A stretch of 64,000 bases of DNA from an uncultured Prevotellaceae bacterium (GCA_902783165.1 CACZPU010000021.1:1-64000), one strand, 5' to 3'. Counted from the first letter of the stretch, positions 36,286-45,417 are shown. Translations and numbers: made by a program. The notes: a model not told the origin generated them from the sequence alone.

Positions 36286-37785
36286 ATGAAAAAAATACTT
36301 ATATACATAACCATTCTGTCGGCCTCACTGCTTCTCAACTCTTGTAGCGACTGGCTCGACGTTCAGCCCAGCACAGACAAGGACCGAGCAGATCTCGTTG
36401 AAAGTGCCGACGGCTACATGAAGATGCTCTATGGCACCTATATCAATCTGACAAGCCCATCGCTTTATGGAGCAAACCTTACTTTCGGTTTTGTTTCCTC
36501 ACTGGGTCGCGACTATGTGAAAAACCTCAGCGATGTAGGTTCTGGATGGAGTGCTGTTCACTGGAGTTACAACGATAACAGTATCCGTGGAACATACATC
36601 GATCCTGTATGGAGCCAGATGTACAACAATATCGCCAATGTCAACAGTATTCTTGCAGACATAGACGACCATAAGTCTCAGTTCCGCACAAGCGAATACG
36701 GATTGGTTGCAGGCGAGGCTTATGCCGAGCGCGCTATGATGCACTTCGACCTACTTCGTCTCTTCGCTCCCAACTATGTGGGTAATGAAGACGTTGTTGC
36801 CATCCCATATGTCACTTCCTATGAGGCAGCCCGCAACGAACACCTCAAGGCAAGAGATGTGATGAAACATGTTATAGAAGATTTGGACAAGGCAGAAAGT
36901 TTGATGAGCGAAGCTGGCGACCCGCTTATCAAACAAGCGCAAGCCATCACCTATAATGGAAAAGGTGAGTTCACAGCCAATCGCCAGTATCATTTGAACT
37001 ATTGGGCAGCAATAGCTCTGAAGGCTCGCGCCTATCTGTATATGGGCGACAAGGAGAATGCATTAAAATGCGCAAAGAAAGTGATTGATGAAGCGCCCTT
37101 TGGATGGACCACAGAAGCGGAAATGGCAGCTGGCGACAAGGTAATGCAGAGCGAGTTGATTGCAGCTCTGGAAGTGGCTACGCTACCTGATTTGTACGAC
37201 AGATACTTTGACAGCCAACTGTTCATCCTCTCAGAGGAGGGTTACTGGGGCGCTGCAGACAATGTGCATACACTTAAAATATTTGAGGATGCCAACGACT
37301 ACCGATACCTCTACACGTTCAAGAAAGATGGCAGGGGCAACAATTTCGCACTATCGAACAAATATGAGCAGGAAACAGGCAATAGCAAGGCTATGAAGAA
37401 ACAAACCGTGCCGCTCATCCGAAAGGGAGAAATGTACCTGATTGCCGCCGAGTGCCTCGCAGAAAGCAATCCTACTGAAGCCATAGCTCTGCTGCGCGAA
37501 CTGAAGAAGCACCGCGGATATTTTGCCGCCGATGCAGGAGTGGCCGACGGCAGCGACGCCAACACCATCAAGGCAATGGTGAAGAGCGAGATGCGCAAGG
37601 AGACATATGCAGAAGGACAATACTGGTTCTTCTTGAAACGAACAGGAGTCACCGTGCCCGATTTCGGATGGCAAGGCTCACTCACGCTGACACCAGAGCA
37701 GTTCAGATTCCCCATGCCTGAGATGGAAAAGGAATACGGCTACATTCCGTCTACTGAGAATACGGAAAAAGAAAAGTCTAACTAA
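36286..37785 (+). CDS. SusD/RagB family surface lipoprotein
   Basis: A 499-residue surface lipoprotein that forms the lid of the SusC transporter. Signal MKKILIYITILSASLLLNSC has its lipobox cysteine at about 20, followed by SDWLDVQP. Typical RagB/SusD elements are YAERAMMHFDLLRLFAPNY, the TPR-like helices around YWAAIALKARAYLYMGD, and the C-terminal MYLIAAECLAES ... RKETYAEGQYWFFLKR. A start at 36274 that overlaps the SusC stop is also possible; the signal peptide favours 36286. Ligand unknown. Confidence 0.94.
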   Translation: MKKILIYITILSASLLLNSCSDWLDVQPSTDKDRADLVESADGYMKMLYGTYINLTSPSLYGANLTFGFVSSLGRDYVKNLSDVGSGWSAVHWSYNDNSIRGTYIDPVWSQMYNNIANVNSILADIDDHKSQFRTSEYGLVAGEAYAERAMMHFDLLRLFAPNYVGNEDVVAIPYVTSYEAARNEHLKARDVMKHVIEDLDKAESLMSEAGDPLIKQAQAITYNGKGEFTANRQYHLNYWAAIALKARAYLYMGDKENALKCAKKVIDEAPFGWTTEAEMAAGDKVMQSELIAALEVATLPDLYDRYFDSQLFILSEEGYWGAADNVHTLKIFEDANDYRYLYTFKKDGRGNNFALSNKYEQETGNSKAMKKQTVPLIRKGEMYLIAAECLAESNPTEAIALLRELKKHRGYFAADAGVADGSDANTIKAMVKSEMRKETYAEGQYWFFLKRTGVTVPDFGWQGSLTLTPEQFRFPMPEMEKEYGYIPSTENTEKEKSN

Positions 37786-37805
37786 CCACGATAATAGTAA
37801 GAGAC

Positions 37806-38558
37806 ATGAAAAAGTTTTATATATTCATGGCAGCTGTCATCTGCGGATTGGCAAGCTGCTCGACCGACGAGGTGGAGACATTCGACGAGCACAACTACCT
37901 GTCGTTCGAAAAGAGTACGCTGGCATACACGTTTGCCTTCTCGGGCAGCGACGTGACGAGTGCCGATTTTGAACTGCCCGTGGTCTTCGCCGGACGATTC
38001 AGCCAAACAGACAGACAGTTCAGCATTGTACCTGTAGCTGAAAAGAGTACGGCCAAGGAGGGTACCGACTTCCAGCTGCTCGCAGCCAATGAGCAAACCA
38101 TCAAGGCGGGAATGAGTAGCGGAAGGGGGAAAATTCGCCTGATGCGCACTCCTGCACTGAAAGAGGATGACCTAAAACTGGTGCTGGCCATCGCAGCAAA
38201 CGAGAATTTCCTGCCAGGCGTGACCGACACGCTTACCGTAACAATCAGCGATCGTATCATGCAACCCGACTGGTGGGATTGGACATACAATAGCTATTTG
38301 GGCAGCTACACAAAGACAAAATTTGTTTTGTGGCTGGAGTTTATGGGTGTTAGTGACGGCAGCAACCCGTTTGACGCTGACGAGTATATCATGTGGACTG
38401 ACCGAGGCACAGGTAACTTCATCTACAAAGAATACCGCGAGTCAGCCACAAAGCCAAAGGTTAGCCAGTTCCGACAGTGGCTCATCAAGACAAAGGGCGA
38501 CCCAATGGATCCCGACTATAACATGCCAGTATCACAGATGCTGGGAACCAACTACTAA
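37806..38558 (+). CDS. DUF4843 domain lipoprotein
   Basis: A 250-residue lipoprotein with signal MKKFYIFMAAVICGLASC (lipobox cysteine at 18). The body matches the DUF4843 pattern: NYLSFEKSTLAYTFAF near the N-terminus, PVVFAGRF, AKEGTDF and a C-terminal part with aromatic residues (DWWDWTYNSYLGSY). Function is not established; members sit beside SusC/SusD and are taken as accessory surface binding proteins. It starts 20 bases after the SusD stop and is followed within 21 bases by the PKD-like lipoprotein. Confidence 0.82.
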   Translation: MKKFYIFMAAVICGLASCSTDEVETFDEHNYLSFEKSTLAYTFAFSGSDVTSADFELPVVFAGRFSQTDRQFSIVPVAEKSTAKEGTDFQLLAANEQTIKAGMSSGRGKIRLMRTPALKEDDLKLVLAIAANENFLPGVTDTLTVTISDRIMQPDWWDWTYNSYLGSYTKTKFVLWLEFMGVSDGSNPFDADEYIMWTDRGTGNFIYKEYRESATKPKVSQFRQWLIKTKGDPMDPDYNMPVSQMLGTNY

Positions 38559-38579
38559 TCTTAAAAGCAGAATAAAAAC

Positions 38580-40040
38580 ATGAAAAAGAGTATATTATTC
38601 ATGGCACTGTTGCCTATGGCACTCGCCTCGTGCCTGAGCGATGACGGCAACTATGACTATACAGAATTGGAAGCCGTCGAAATAAGCGGACTAGCTGACA
38701 ACATGCGCTGCGTGCTACTTGAGAAGCAGGATCTGGATCCAGTTGTGAACACATCCATACCACAAGACCGACTGCAATACGTTTGGCGAATCGCAGCAGA
38801 CACGCTTTGCACAACTAAAAAACTGGACTACACCTTCAAGGAAGTTCCGGTAAGCAACGATCCGCTGACATTTGAGGTGATTGACACCAAGACCCGCGTA
38901 CGTTATAGCAAATTCATCAACCTTTCTGTCGTTTCACCTTTCACCTCTGGATATGCTGTGCTCACTGATGCTGGAAAATTGGCGTTCCAGTCATTTGAAT
39001 CGGGTGAACGTCTTTATCAGGATGCCTATCAGGAAGTAAACAACGAGTCCCTTACCGGCACTCCGAAATATGTGAAGTTCATGCGCTATCAAGACGGTGC
39101 AACAGGACAGTGGCTTACCCGGCTCTCCCTCACCATGCAGGGCGGTAAGTCCATTGAAGTTGATGGTCTGAATCTCCAATATGCCAAGACCTATTCCGAC
39201 GAGTTCCAGTCAGAGACCACCCCACAGATAGCCTTTGTTTCATCCCAGTACTTTAACAACGATAAGGCTTGTAACATCATTACTACCGACGGTCAAGTAT
39301 ATATGAAGGTCGTGGGTAGCATGGGCCTGCCCGATGACGGCTATTATGAATTTCCACTCAGTGGTTCCGCCGAAGGAGGTTATAGGTTGGCTCCGATGAT
39401 GACTCGTATCACCAGTAACGACGCAGACTATGTTTCTTTAGATGAGAAAAACCATCGTTTTGTCATGTGGACTGGTAACAGACTTGTCAGTCAGGTAGCC
39501 CCCTTACTGGATACCGACATTCCCGGGACACTACTTTGGATAGGCAACCCAGTATATGCAAGCACTACTTACGCTATCGTAAAGAATGGAACAAAGTATA
39601 TGCTCTATGTCATCAGCTATGGCTACAGCTACACCACCTACTCATACGAAGCTACATTGGACGCGGCTGTCGAGTTACCAACAGGCACTGTAAACGACAA
39701 CTGCTGCTTCGCTGCCAACATAGTGATGAGCGGATATGACGTTGTCACAAACTATCTCTTCATTGGCGATGGTCCAAAACTCAAAGCCATTAACCTAGCA
39801 AATCTGGATAACATCAATGATGCTGTCATCGACGTGGCCACTTTCGATGGAGACATCACAGACATGCATTTCGACCGCGACGTGAATGTGCTTCCGACAG
39901 CGGAATTCAGCATCGCTGTGAGTCGTCCCAATGGTTCGTCGATTATGCAGATTGACCAAAGTATTGTAAACCATGGTGCTATCCTGAAACGCTACGACGG
40001 CATTCAGGGACGCATTGTCAGCTTCTGTAGGAAATACTGA
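38580..40040 (+). CDS. PKD-like family lipoprotein
   Basis: A 486-residue lipoprotein with signal MKKSILFMALLPMALASC (cysteine at 18). It begins with NYDYTELEAVEISGL and an immunoglobulin-like segment (about 35-110; YVWRIAADTL, LTFEVIDTKT), as in the Bacteroidetes PKD-like lipoproteins. The rest has repeated beta-rich stretches that could form a propeller-like fold (GYAVLTDAGKLAF, ITTDGQVYMKVV, KYMLYVISYGYSY). No enzymatic motif is visible. Its stop overlaps the next start (TGATG), so it is translationally coupled to the thioredoxin-like gene. Confidence 0.8.
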   Translation: MKKSILFMALLPMALASCLSDDGNYDYTELEAVEISGLADNMRCVLLEKQDLDPVVNTSIPQDRLQYVWRIAADTLCTTKKLDYTFKEVPVSNDPLTFEVIDTKTRVRYSKFINLSVVSPFTSGYAVLTDAGKLAFQSFESGERLYQDAYQEVNNESLTGTPKYVKFMRYQDGATGQWLTRLSLTMQGGKSIEVDGLNLQYAKTYSDEFQSETTPQIAFVSSQYFNNDKACNIITTDGQVYMKVVGSMGLPDDGYYEFPLSGSAEGGYRLAPMMTRITSNDADYVSLDEKNHRFVMWTGNRLVSQVAPLLDTDIPGTLLWIGNPVYASTTYAIVKNGTKYMLYVISYGYSYTTYSYEATLDAAVELPTGTVNDNCCFAANIVMSGYDVVTNYLFIGDGPKLKAINLANLDNINDAVIDVATFDGDITDMHFDRDVNVLPTAEFSIAVSRPNGSSIMQIDQSIVNHGAILKRYDGIQGRIVSFCRKY

Positions 40041-41110
40041 TGACACGCATGAAAAAGATTGTCATCGTCTTATTCTCAATACTCTGCACATTGCCCACTC
40101 TTGCCCAGTACAAGATAACGGGCAATGTGACAGGTATTGATGACGGCTCTACGCTGTACCTGACTCTTGTGAGCGCCGAACACAAGACTATCGACAGCAC
40201 CACCATCCAGTGTGGTCATTTCGAATTTACTGGCGACCACAGTGGTAGACCTCATTGGGCTCTCATCAAGATAAAAGGCTCATTTGTTGCGACATGCGAT
40301 TTCTATCTCGAAAACGGAGACATTACCATTTCCGGTTCACGCTATGGTGCCAAAGCCACAGGAACAAAGACCAATGCCGAGTATAACGAATACCAAGAGA
40401 ACATTAACTCCATGGGGAACGAAATTTACTCGCTCAATCTTAGTGCCGCCAACGAGAAAAACTTGGCAAAGCGTGATAGCCTCAAAATGGAACTGAAAAA
40501 GGTAGAGCAACTGAGGAAACAGAAAGAACTGAATTTCATTCGTCGCTACCCCAACTCTCCTGTATCGCTCCGCATTGCCGAATACATGAACTCAAGCATG
40601 TCGTCTGCAGAAACCCTCAACATGGTACAACTACTTTCTCCAGAATTACAACAAGACGAGAAAATACAGCAAATCAGAAAGCGTGCCGAACGACTCTCCA
40701 AAGCCGAAAGCGGTTCGGTGGCTCCCGATTTCACGCTTCCTACCGACAATAACGAAGAACTGACCATAAGCCGTCTACGGGGAAAATATGTACTGCTCGA
40801 CTTTTGGGCATCATGGTGCGCCCCATGTAGGGCCAGTTTTCCAGAAATAGCCAGAATCAAAGAAACATACGCTCCGGAACTGACTGTGGTTGGCATTTCG
40901 TTAGACCGCAACGAAAAGGCATGGAGAAAAGCCTTGGCAGAAGAGAAATGTACATGGACACAGGCATGGGACCAAAAAGGCATTGCCGCCAAAAACTATG
41001 CCGTGAGTGCCATCCCACTGCTAATTCTCATTGCTCCCGATGGCAAAATAATTGGGCGCTACCAGAAGACTGAAATTGGTGACATACTGAAAAAACAATT
41101 CAAGAGATAA
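40040..41110 (+). CDS. TlpA-like thiol-disulfide oxidoreductase with DUF4369 domain
   Basis: A 356-residue exported thioredoxin-fold protein. The signal peptide (MKKIVIVLFSILCTLPTLAQ) is followed by a DUF4369 domain (about 25-125; YKITGNVTGIDDGSTLYL), a charged helical linker (about 130-215) and an AhpC/TSA-thioredoxin domain. Its active site is WASWCAPCRASFPEI (CxxC) at about 254-257, with a cis-Pro region AIPLLILI. It probably maintains thiols of the neighbouring surface proteins in the periplasm. The start at 40040 overlaps the previous stop; ATG 40049 is the alternative. A strong terminator follows. Confidence 0.9.
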   Translation: MTRMKKIVIVLFSILCTLPTLAQYKITGNVTGIDDGSTLYLTLVSAEHKTIDSTTIQCGHFEFTGDHSGRPHWALIKIKGSFVATCDFYLENGDITISGSRYGAKATGTKTNAEYNEYQENINSMGNEIYSLNLSAANEKNLAKRDSLKMELKKVEQLRKQKELNFIRRYPNSPVSLRIAEYMNSSMSSAETLNMVQLLSPELQQDEKIQQIRKRAERLSKAESGSVAPDFTLPTDNNEELTISRLRGKYVLLDFWASWCAPCRASFPEIARIKETYAPELTVVGISLDRNEKAWRKALAEEKCTWTQAWDQKGIAAKNYAVSAIPLLILIAPDGKIIGRYQKTEIGDILKKQFKR

Positions 41111-41149
41111 GAAAATCATTTCTGCTTTTATGAAGTAATTGGACTTAAT

Positions 41150-41195
41150 AAATGCGTGCAAACTTCGAACACGAAATTTGCACGCATTTTTATTT
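41150..41195. terminator. Intrinsic terminator between TlpA-like and ECF sigma genes
   Basis: AAATGCGTGCAAA (41150-41162) pairs perfectly with TTTGCACGCATTT (41177-41189), loop 14 nt, then TTATTTAT. A-rich on its left, it can serve the convergent sigma gene as well. Confidence 0.88.
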
Positions 41196-41265
41196 ATATG
41201 GAGGGTAAAAACAAATACCGAATAATAAAGAATTCTCTAATCACCCTTTACATAGGAAATGCTTA

Positions 41266-41820
41266 TCAGCCAACGATTGCCATCAGCCAAAGAAGAACAT
41301 CCGGGTTCATTTGTTTGCGCAAAGTGTCCAGTCCACGTGCTTTTTGTGTCTTGACTGTTTCGAAACTCACATTCATCTCCTTGGCAATCTCACGTAATCT
41401 CTTTCCTTCTATCAGTTTGAGAAACACATCACGTTGCCGCGGAGGAAGCGAATCAACATGACGGAAAAGACGTCGAAAAATCTCATCGGAAAAAAAATCC
41501 TCCTCGTCATTGGCGTTCAGAATATATGCAGGAGCTTTGTCTTTTGCCTTGTCAATAAAAGACTGTTCCACATGCCTGTGCTTCAGATAGTCCAAAGCCC
41601 TATTACGAACACTTGTATAAAGAAAAGAGCGTAGTTCTGTCTCTTTTTCAATCAGATATCTTTTTCTCCATAAGTTCATGAAGACATCCTGAACAATATC
41701 CTCGGCAGAAGAGTCTGCAGGAACCATTTTTATCACATAAAGCACAAGAGCCCTATAGTATCTTCTATATTGCTCCCTGAACATCTGTTCGTTCCAATTA
41801 TGATGAATCTCTCCTGCCAA
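41266..41820 (-). CDS. ECF-type RNA polymerase sigma-70 factor
   Basis: A 184-residue ECF sigma factor of the Bacteroidetes expansion group. Region 2 (about 15-85) has YYRALVLYVIKM, DIVQDVFMNLW and SFLYTSVRNRALDYLKHR. Region 4 (about 120-175) has LPPRQRDVFLKLIEGKRLREIAKEMNVSFETVKTQKARGLDTLRK. Partner anti-sigma candidates are FecR proteins; the only one in the window is at the other end of the same locus. It has a fully canonical promoter of its own at 41840-41871. Confidence 0.95.
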   Translation of the reverse strand: MAGEIHHNWNEQMFREQYRRYYRALVLYVIKMVPADSSAEDIVQDVFMNLWRKRYLIEKETELRSFLYTSVRNRALDYLKHRHVEQSFIDKAKDKAPAYILNANDEEDFFSDEIFRRLFRHVDSLPPRQRDVFLKLIEGKRLREIAKEMNVSFETVKTQKARGLDTLRKQMNPDVLLWLMAIVG

Positions 41821-41839
41821 TATTATATATATAACTTGG

Positions 41840-41871
41840 CAAAGTTAACTATTTTTCCTGAATACACCAAA
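41840..41871 (-). promoter_or_regulatory. Promoter of the ECF sigma gene
   Basis: Minus-strand TTTG (41871-41868), 20 bases, TAACTTTG (41847-41840). This housekeeping form suggests basal, not autoregulated, expression of the sigma factor. Confidence 0.72.
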
Positions 41872-42007
41872 CATTTCAGACAAATAGCTTTATTTTGTCT
41901 TCATTTCTTTTCCTCCTTTTCAGTAGTTTTCAAATAACAAAAATTGAAAAATTGTGGCAAACCAGCATTTTTTCATCATTAACTTCTCTCTTTTTCACTT
42001 TTATTCT

Positions 42008-42015
42008 TACCTTTG
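42008..42015 (+). promoter_or_regulatory. -7 element for the flippase-like gene
   Basis: TACCTTTG, 68 bases upstream of the ATG at 42084. A longer frame opening at 41895 would begin upstream of this element and is therefore not used. Confidence 0.5.
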
Positions 42016-42083
42016 CATTAGAAAATCAGCGACCATTTAAAGGTCGCTCACGCACGACACTGATAGATTCACAGTTTACTCAC

Positions 42084-43082
42084 ATGGAAACGAAGAAATT
42101 ATTCAGCAATAGCCTGAAAGTATTATCCCCTCTCATTTTGGGCGGAGCCATCCTTTATTGGATGTACCGTGGATTCGACTTTAGCCGCATCCAACATGTG
42201 CTCCTCCACGAAATGAATTGGTGGTGGATGTTGTTGTCGTTTCCATTCGGCATATTGGCGCAACTATGCCGCGGATGGCGTTGGAAACAAACGCTAGAAC
42301 CTGTAGATGAGCACCCGAGGACAACCACTTGTGTACACGCCGTCTTTCTATCATATGCTGCCAGCCTTGTCATTCCCCGCATTGGGGAGTTTGCACGTTG
42401 TGCTGTGCTCAAACGCTATGACAACGTTTCCTTTTCCAAATCGTTAGGAACGGTGGTAACCGAGCGTGCCATCGACTCACTTTTGGTAATGATTATTACA
42501 GGGTGCACCCTTCTATTTCAGATGAGCATTTTCGGAACATTCTTCGAAAAGACAGGAACCAGCGTTGAAAGCATCCTTCACCAGTTCTCATGGACTGGCT
42601 ATTTCGTCACAGCTATCTGCGGCATTGCCGTGCTTTGGCTTTTGCATGTTCTGCTCAAGCGATTGTCTTTTTATGATAAGGTAAAAGCTACGCTGAAAGG
42701 CATATGGCAAGGAATAGTTTCACTGAAAGATGTTCGAAACATTCCGCTGTTCACCATCCTAACCTTGGGCATCTGGGGAAGCTATTTCCTCCATTATTAT
42801 CTCACATTCTTTTGTTTCGACTTCTCCAGCAATTTGGGACTATCGTGTGCGCTTGTGACTTTCGTTGTTGGCAGCATTGCTGTGATTGTTCCTACTCCTA
42901 ACGGCGCCGGTCCTTGGCACTTTGCCGTCAAAACCATGCTCATTCTATATGGAATTGCCGATGAACAAGCACTCTATTTCGTTCTGATTGTACACACCGT
43001 GCAGACTATGTTGGTAATGGTGTTGGGCATCTATGCATGGGGAGCACTTGCATTTAGCAAAAGAAAGAACACTAAAGAATAA
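42084..43082 (+). CDS. Lysylphosphatidylglycerol synthase-type transmembrane / flippase-like protein
   Basis: A 332-residue integral membrane protein of the UPF0104/AglD2 (LPG_synthase_TM) family with about eight helices. Family marks are FGILAQLCRGWRWKQTLEP, SYAASLVIPRIGEFARCAVLKRY, LGTVVTERAIDSLLVMI and VPTPNGAGPWHFAVKTML. Such proteins are membrane or flippase-like domains without the lysyl-transfer catalytic part; lipid transport is the usual guess. The start at 42084 is set by the promoter element and by the first helix. It stands alone. Confidence 0.88.
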   Translation: METKKLFSNSLKVLSPLILGGAILYWMYRGFDFSRIQHVLLHEMNWWWMLLSFPFGILAQLCRGWRWKQTLEPVDEHPRTTTCVHAVFLSYAASLVIPRIGEFARCAVLKRYDNVSFSKSLGTVVTERAIDSLLVMIITGCTLLFQMSIFGTFFEKTGTSVESILHQFSWTGYFVTAICGIAVLWLLHVLLKRLSFYDKVKATLKGIWQGIVSLKDVRNIPLFTILTLGIWGSYFLHYYLTFFCFDFSSNLGLSCALVTFVVGSIAVIVPTPNGAGPWHFAVKTMLILYGIADEQALYFVLIVHTVQTMLVMVLGIYAWGALAFSKRKNTKE

Positions 43083-43173
43083 TTCTTATCATTTTCCATC
43101 TATTTGCAAGAAGTCTATAGAAGGTTATTCTATGGCTTGTTAATGAATTAGAATTACTTTTTGGAAGAAATAT

Positions 43174-43204
43174 TTTGATAGTCTCAAAAATAATACTACC
43201 TTTG
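43174..43204 (+). promoter_or_regulatory. Promoter of pepD
   Basis: TTTG at 43174-43177, 19 bases, TACCTTTG at 43197-43204: full consensus. Leader about 105 nt to the ATG at 43314. Confidence 0.72.
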
Positions 43205-43313
43205 CCATTGAAACGAAAAACGCTTTATTATATCTATTAACATAAAAATGAGGAGTGTAAATCTTGCACTGAAATGTCATGATTTTAACAACCTCCAAAT
43301 CAAACAAAAAACT

Positions 43314-44771
43314 ATGAGTGAAATCAAAAATCTGAACCCAGAGTGCATTTGGAAAAACTTCTATGCACTAACACAAGTTCCACGCCCAAGCGGCCATCTG
43401 GAAAAAGTACAGAAATTCCTGCTCGACTTCGCAAAACAAGTAGGTGTAGAAGCGTTTAAGGATCCTGCCGACAACATTGTAATGCGCAAACCTGCTTCTC
43501 CAGGAATGGAGAGTCGCAAAGGCGTAATCCTACAAGCACACATGGATATGGTGCCACAGAAATCGCCGGAAAGCACACATAACTTCGAAACAGACCCCAT
43601 TGAGCCATGGATTGACGGCGAATGGGTAAAGGCAAAGAATACCACACTGGGGGCTGATAACGGATTGGGAGTAGCTGCTATCATGGCCATCATGGAGGAC
43701 AAGACTCTAAAACATGGACCAGTGGAAGCACTGATAACCGCCGATGAAGAAACTGGAATGTATGGAGCCAATGCACTCCCTGAAGGCGAGCTGAATGGTG
43801 ACATTTTGCTGAATCTCGACTCCGAGACATGGGGAAAGTTTGTCATTGGCAGTGCAGGTGGTATCAACCTTACCGCTACTCTCGAATACAAAGAAGTGGA
43901 AACCGATGCCGACGATGCTGCAGTGAAGGTGACTTTGAAAGGTCTTCGCGGTGGCCACTCCGGTTTGGAAATACACGAAGGACGAGGCAATGCCAACAAG
44001 ATGATGGTTCGTTTTGTTCGCGAAGCCATTGAGGAATGCGAAGCCCGCCTGGCCACATGGAATGGTGGAAACATGCGCAATGCCATTCCGTTTAAGGCCG
44101 AGGTTGTGCTCACATTGCCAAAAGAAAACGTGGCTGCACTCAAAGAGTTGGTCAACGATTGGAAAGCCGACTTCATCGATGAATACAAGAATATTGAGAG
44201 TGGTATCGAATTCTTTGCCGAAGAAGTGGCAACGCCGAAGACAGAGGTTCCTGTTGAAATTCAGGACAATCTGGTGAATGCCATCTATGCATGCCACAAC
44301 GACGTGGTACGTATGATTCCTTCTTATCCAAATGTAGTTGAGACAAGCTCCAACCTTGCCATCATTGAGATTGGTGAAGGCAAAGCTTTCTTCAAAATCC
44401 TTGCCCGCTCAAGCCGCGAAGACATGAAAGACTATATTGTAAACATGCTGCAAAGCTGCTTCAATATGGCAGGCATGAAAGTGGAGACCGATGGAAGCTA
44501 CGGCGGATGGGACCCCAATCCTGAAAGCGAAATCCTACACCTGCTGCTCAAAGAATACAAGGAACTGTTCAATAAGGATGGTATCATCCAGGTAGATCAC
44601 GCCGGATTGGAGTGCTCCATCATATTGGGCAAGTATCCTAACCTCGATGTAGTGTCGTTCGGCCCAACCATGAAATCGCCCCACACCACCACTGAGCGTG
44701 CCTTCATCCCATCTGTGGAGCCATTCTGGCAGTTGTTGAAGAAGACACTGACCGACGTACCAGAGAAGTAA
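43314..44771 (+). CDS. pepD: Aminoacyl-histidine dipeptidase (M20 family, PepD)
   Basis: A 485-residue cytoplasmic zinc peptidase that cleaves Xaa-His dipeptides such as carnosine. Metal and catalytic motifs are LQAHMDMVPQKS (His, Asp), NTTLGADNGLGVAAIMAIMED, ITADEETGMYGA (catalytic Glu-Glu) and LNLDSE. RGGHSGLEIHEGRGNANKMM marks the dimerisation domain, and the C-terminal SFGPTMKSPHTTTER supplies a last ligand. MSEIKNLNPECIWKNFYALTQVPRPSGH is family-typical and starts at 43314; the upstream in-frame ATG at 43248 lies in the leader. Confidence 0.95.
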   Translation: MSEIKNLNPECIWKNFYALTQVPRPSGHLEKVQKFLLDFAKQVGVEAFKDPADNIVMRKPASPGMESRKGVILQAHMDMVPQKSPESTHNFETDPIEPWIDGEWVKAKNTTLGADNGLGVAAIMAIMEDKTLKHGPVEALITADEETGMYGANALPEGELNGDILLNLDSETWGKFVIGSAGGINLTATLEYKEVETDADDAAVKVTLKGLRGGHSGLEIHEGRGNANKMMVRFVREAIEECEARLATWNGGNMRNAIPFKAEVVLTLPKENVAALKELVNDWKADFIDEYKNIESGIEFFAEEVATPKTEVPVEIQDNLVNAIYACHNDVVRMIPSYPNVVETSSNLAIIEIGEGKAFFKILARSSREDMKDYIVNMLQSCFNMAGMKVETDGSYGGWDPNPESEILHLLLKEYKELFNKDGIIQVDHAGLECSIILGKYPNLDVVSFGPTMKSPHTTTERAFIPSVEPFWQLLKKTLTDVPEK

Positions 44772-44831
44772 ATTTAGAATTCATACGTTAGTATACAATG
44801 CTCACTTAATCAATAACAAAAATTAAGCAAT

Positions 44832-45341
44832 ATGAAAAAGTTAATGATGACAATTGCCTTGTTGGTTATTGCTTTTGCCTCACAAGCACAGACCAAATTC
44901 CACGACGTGGAGGTCAACGAAGCTACAGGGCCCGTCAAGAAGATGATTGTGAATGTGATGGGAAGGGAACAAACCTACAACTTCACCAAAGAGGGCAAGA
45001 TGCAAATCGACGGCTTATCAGATGCTGTGTATGATGCTGATGGTTATCTTCAGTCGGTAAAGTTGGCAATGATGGGCCAGGAAGCCACCATCAAGTACAA
45101 ATGGGAGAACGGCAAAATTGCAAGCCAGTCCACCAGCGTGATGGGACAAGAAATAAAAACCAAACGCACCTACAATGAAAAAGGCGCTCCCTCCTCCGAA
45201 ATTGTCAACGTTGGTGGTCAAGAAATGAGCATGCCATATACTGACTACAAATACGACGACCACGGCAATTGGATTAGCCGAAAGACTACAATAATGGGAC
45301 AGGAAATGGAACAGAAACGTACCATTGAATACTACGAATAA
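44832..45341 (+). CDS. Secreted protein with five MGQE-type repeats
   Basis: A 169-residue protein with signal peptide MKKLMMTIALLVIAFASQAQ. I do not recognise a named family. The mature part repeats a short motif, Met/Gly-Gly-Gln/Arg-Glu, at residues 43-46, 81-84, 104-107, 128-131 and 155-158. Each is followed by a beta-strand with Tyr or Lys and a turn containing Gly (KEGKM, ENGKI, NEKGAP, DDHGNW). This resembles YD/RHS-like repeats that make a small beta-sheet. It probably acts in the periplasm or outside. It follows pepD by 60 bases and ends at a very strong terminator. Confidence 0.75.
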   Translation: MKKLMMTIALLVIAFASQAQTKFHDVEVNEATGPVKKMIVNVMGREQTYNFTKEGKMQIDGLSDAVYDADGYLQSVKLAMMGQEATIKYKWENGKIASQSTSVMGQEIKTKRTYNEKGAPSSEIVNVGGQEMSMPYTDYKYDDHGNWISRKTTIMGQEMEQKRTIEYYE

Positions 45342-45356
45342 CGTTGGAACTTTTTA

Positions 45357-45417
45357 AAAGCAAAGCCAAAAGGGAAAACTCTCTACAAACGTTTTCCCTT
45401 TTGGCTTTGCTTTTTTC
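45357..45417. terminator. Long intrinsic terminator
   Basis: A perfect 23-bp stem (45357-45379 with 45391-45413) around an 11-nt loop, then a T run; an A run precedes it. It isolates the MGQE-repeat gene from corA. Confidence 0.95.

Noticed and set aside
41895..42083. N-terminal extension of the flippase-like protein
   Set aside because: The -7 element at 42008-42015 lies inside it, so the transcript begins downstream.
43361..44188. Minus-strand frame of 275 codons opposite pepD
   Set aside because: Antisense shadow of a gene with complete M20 peptidase motifs; no domain of its own.
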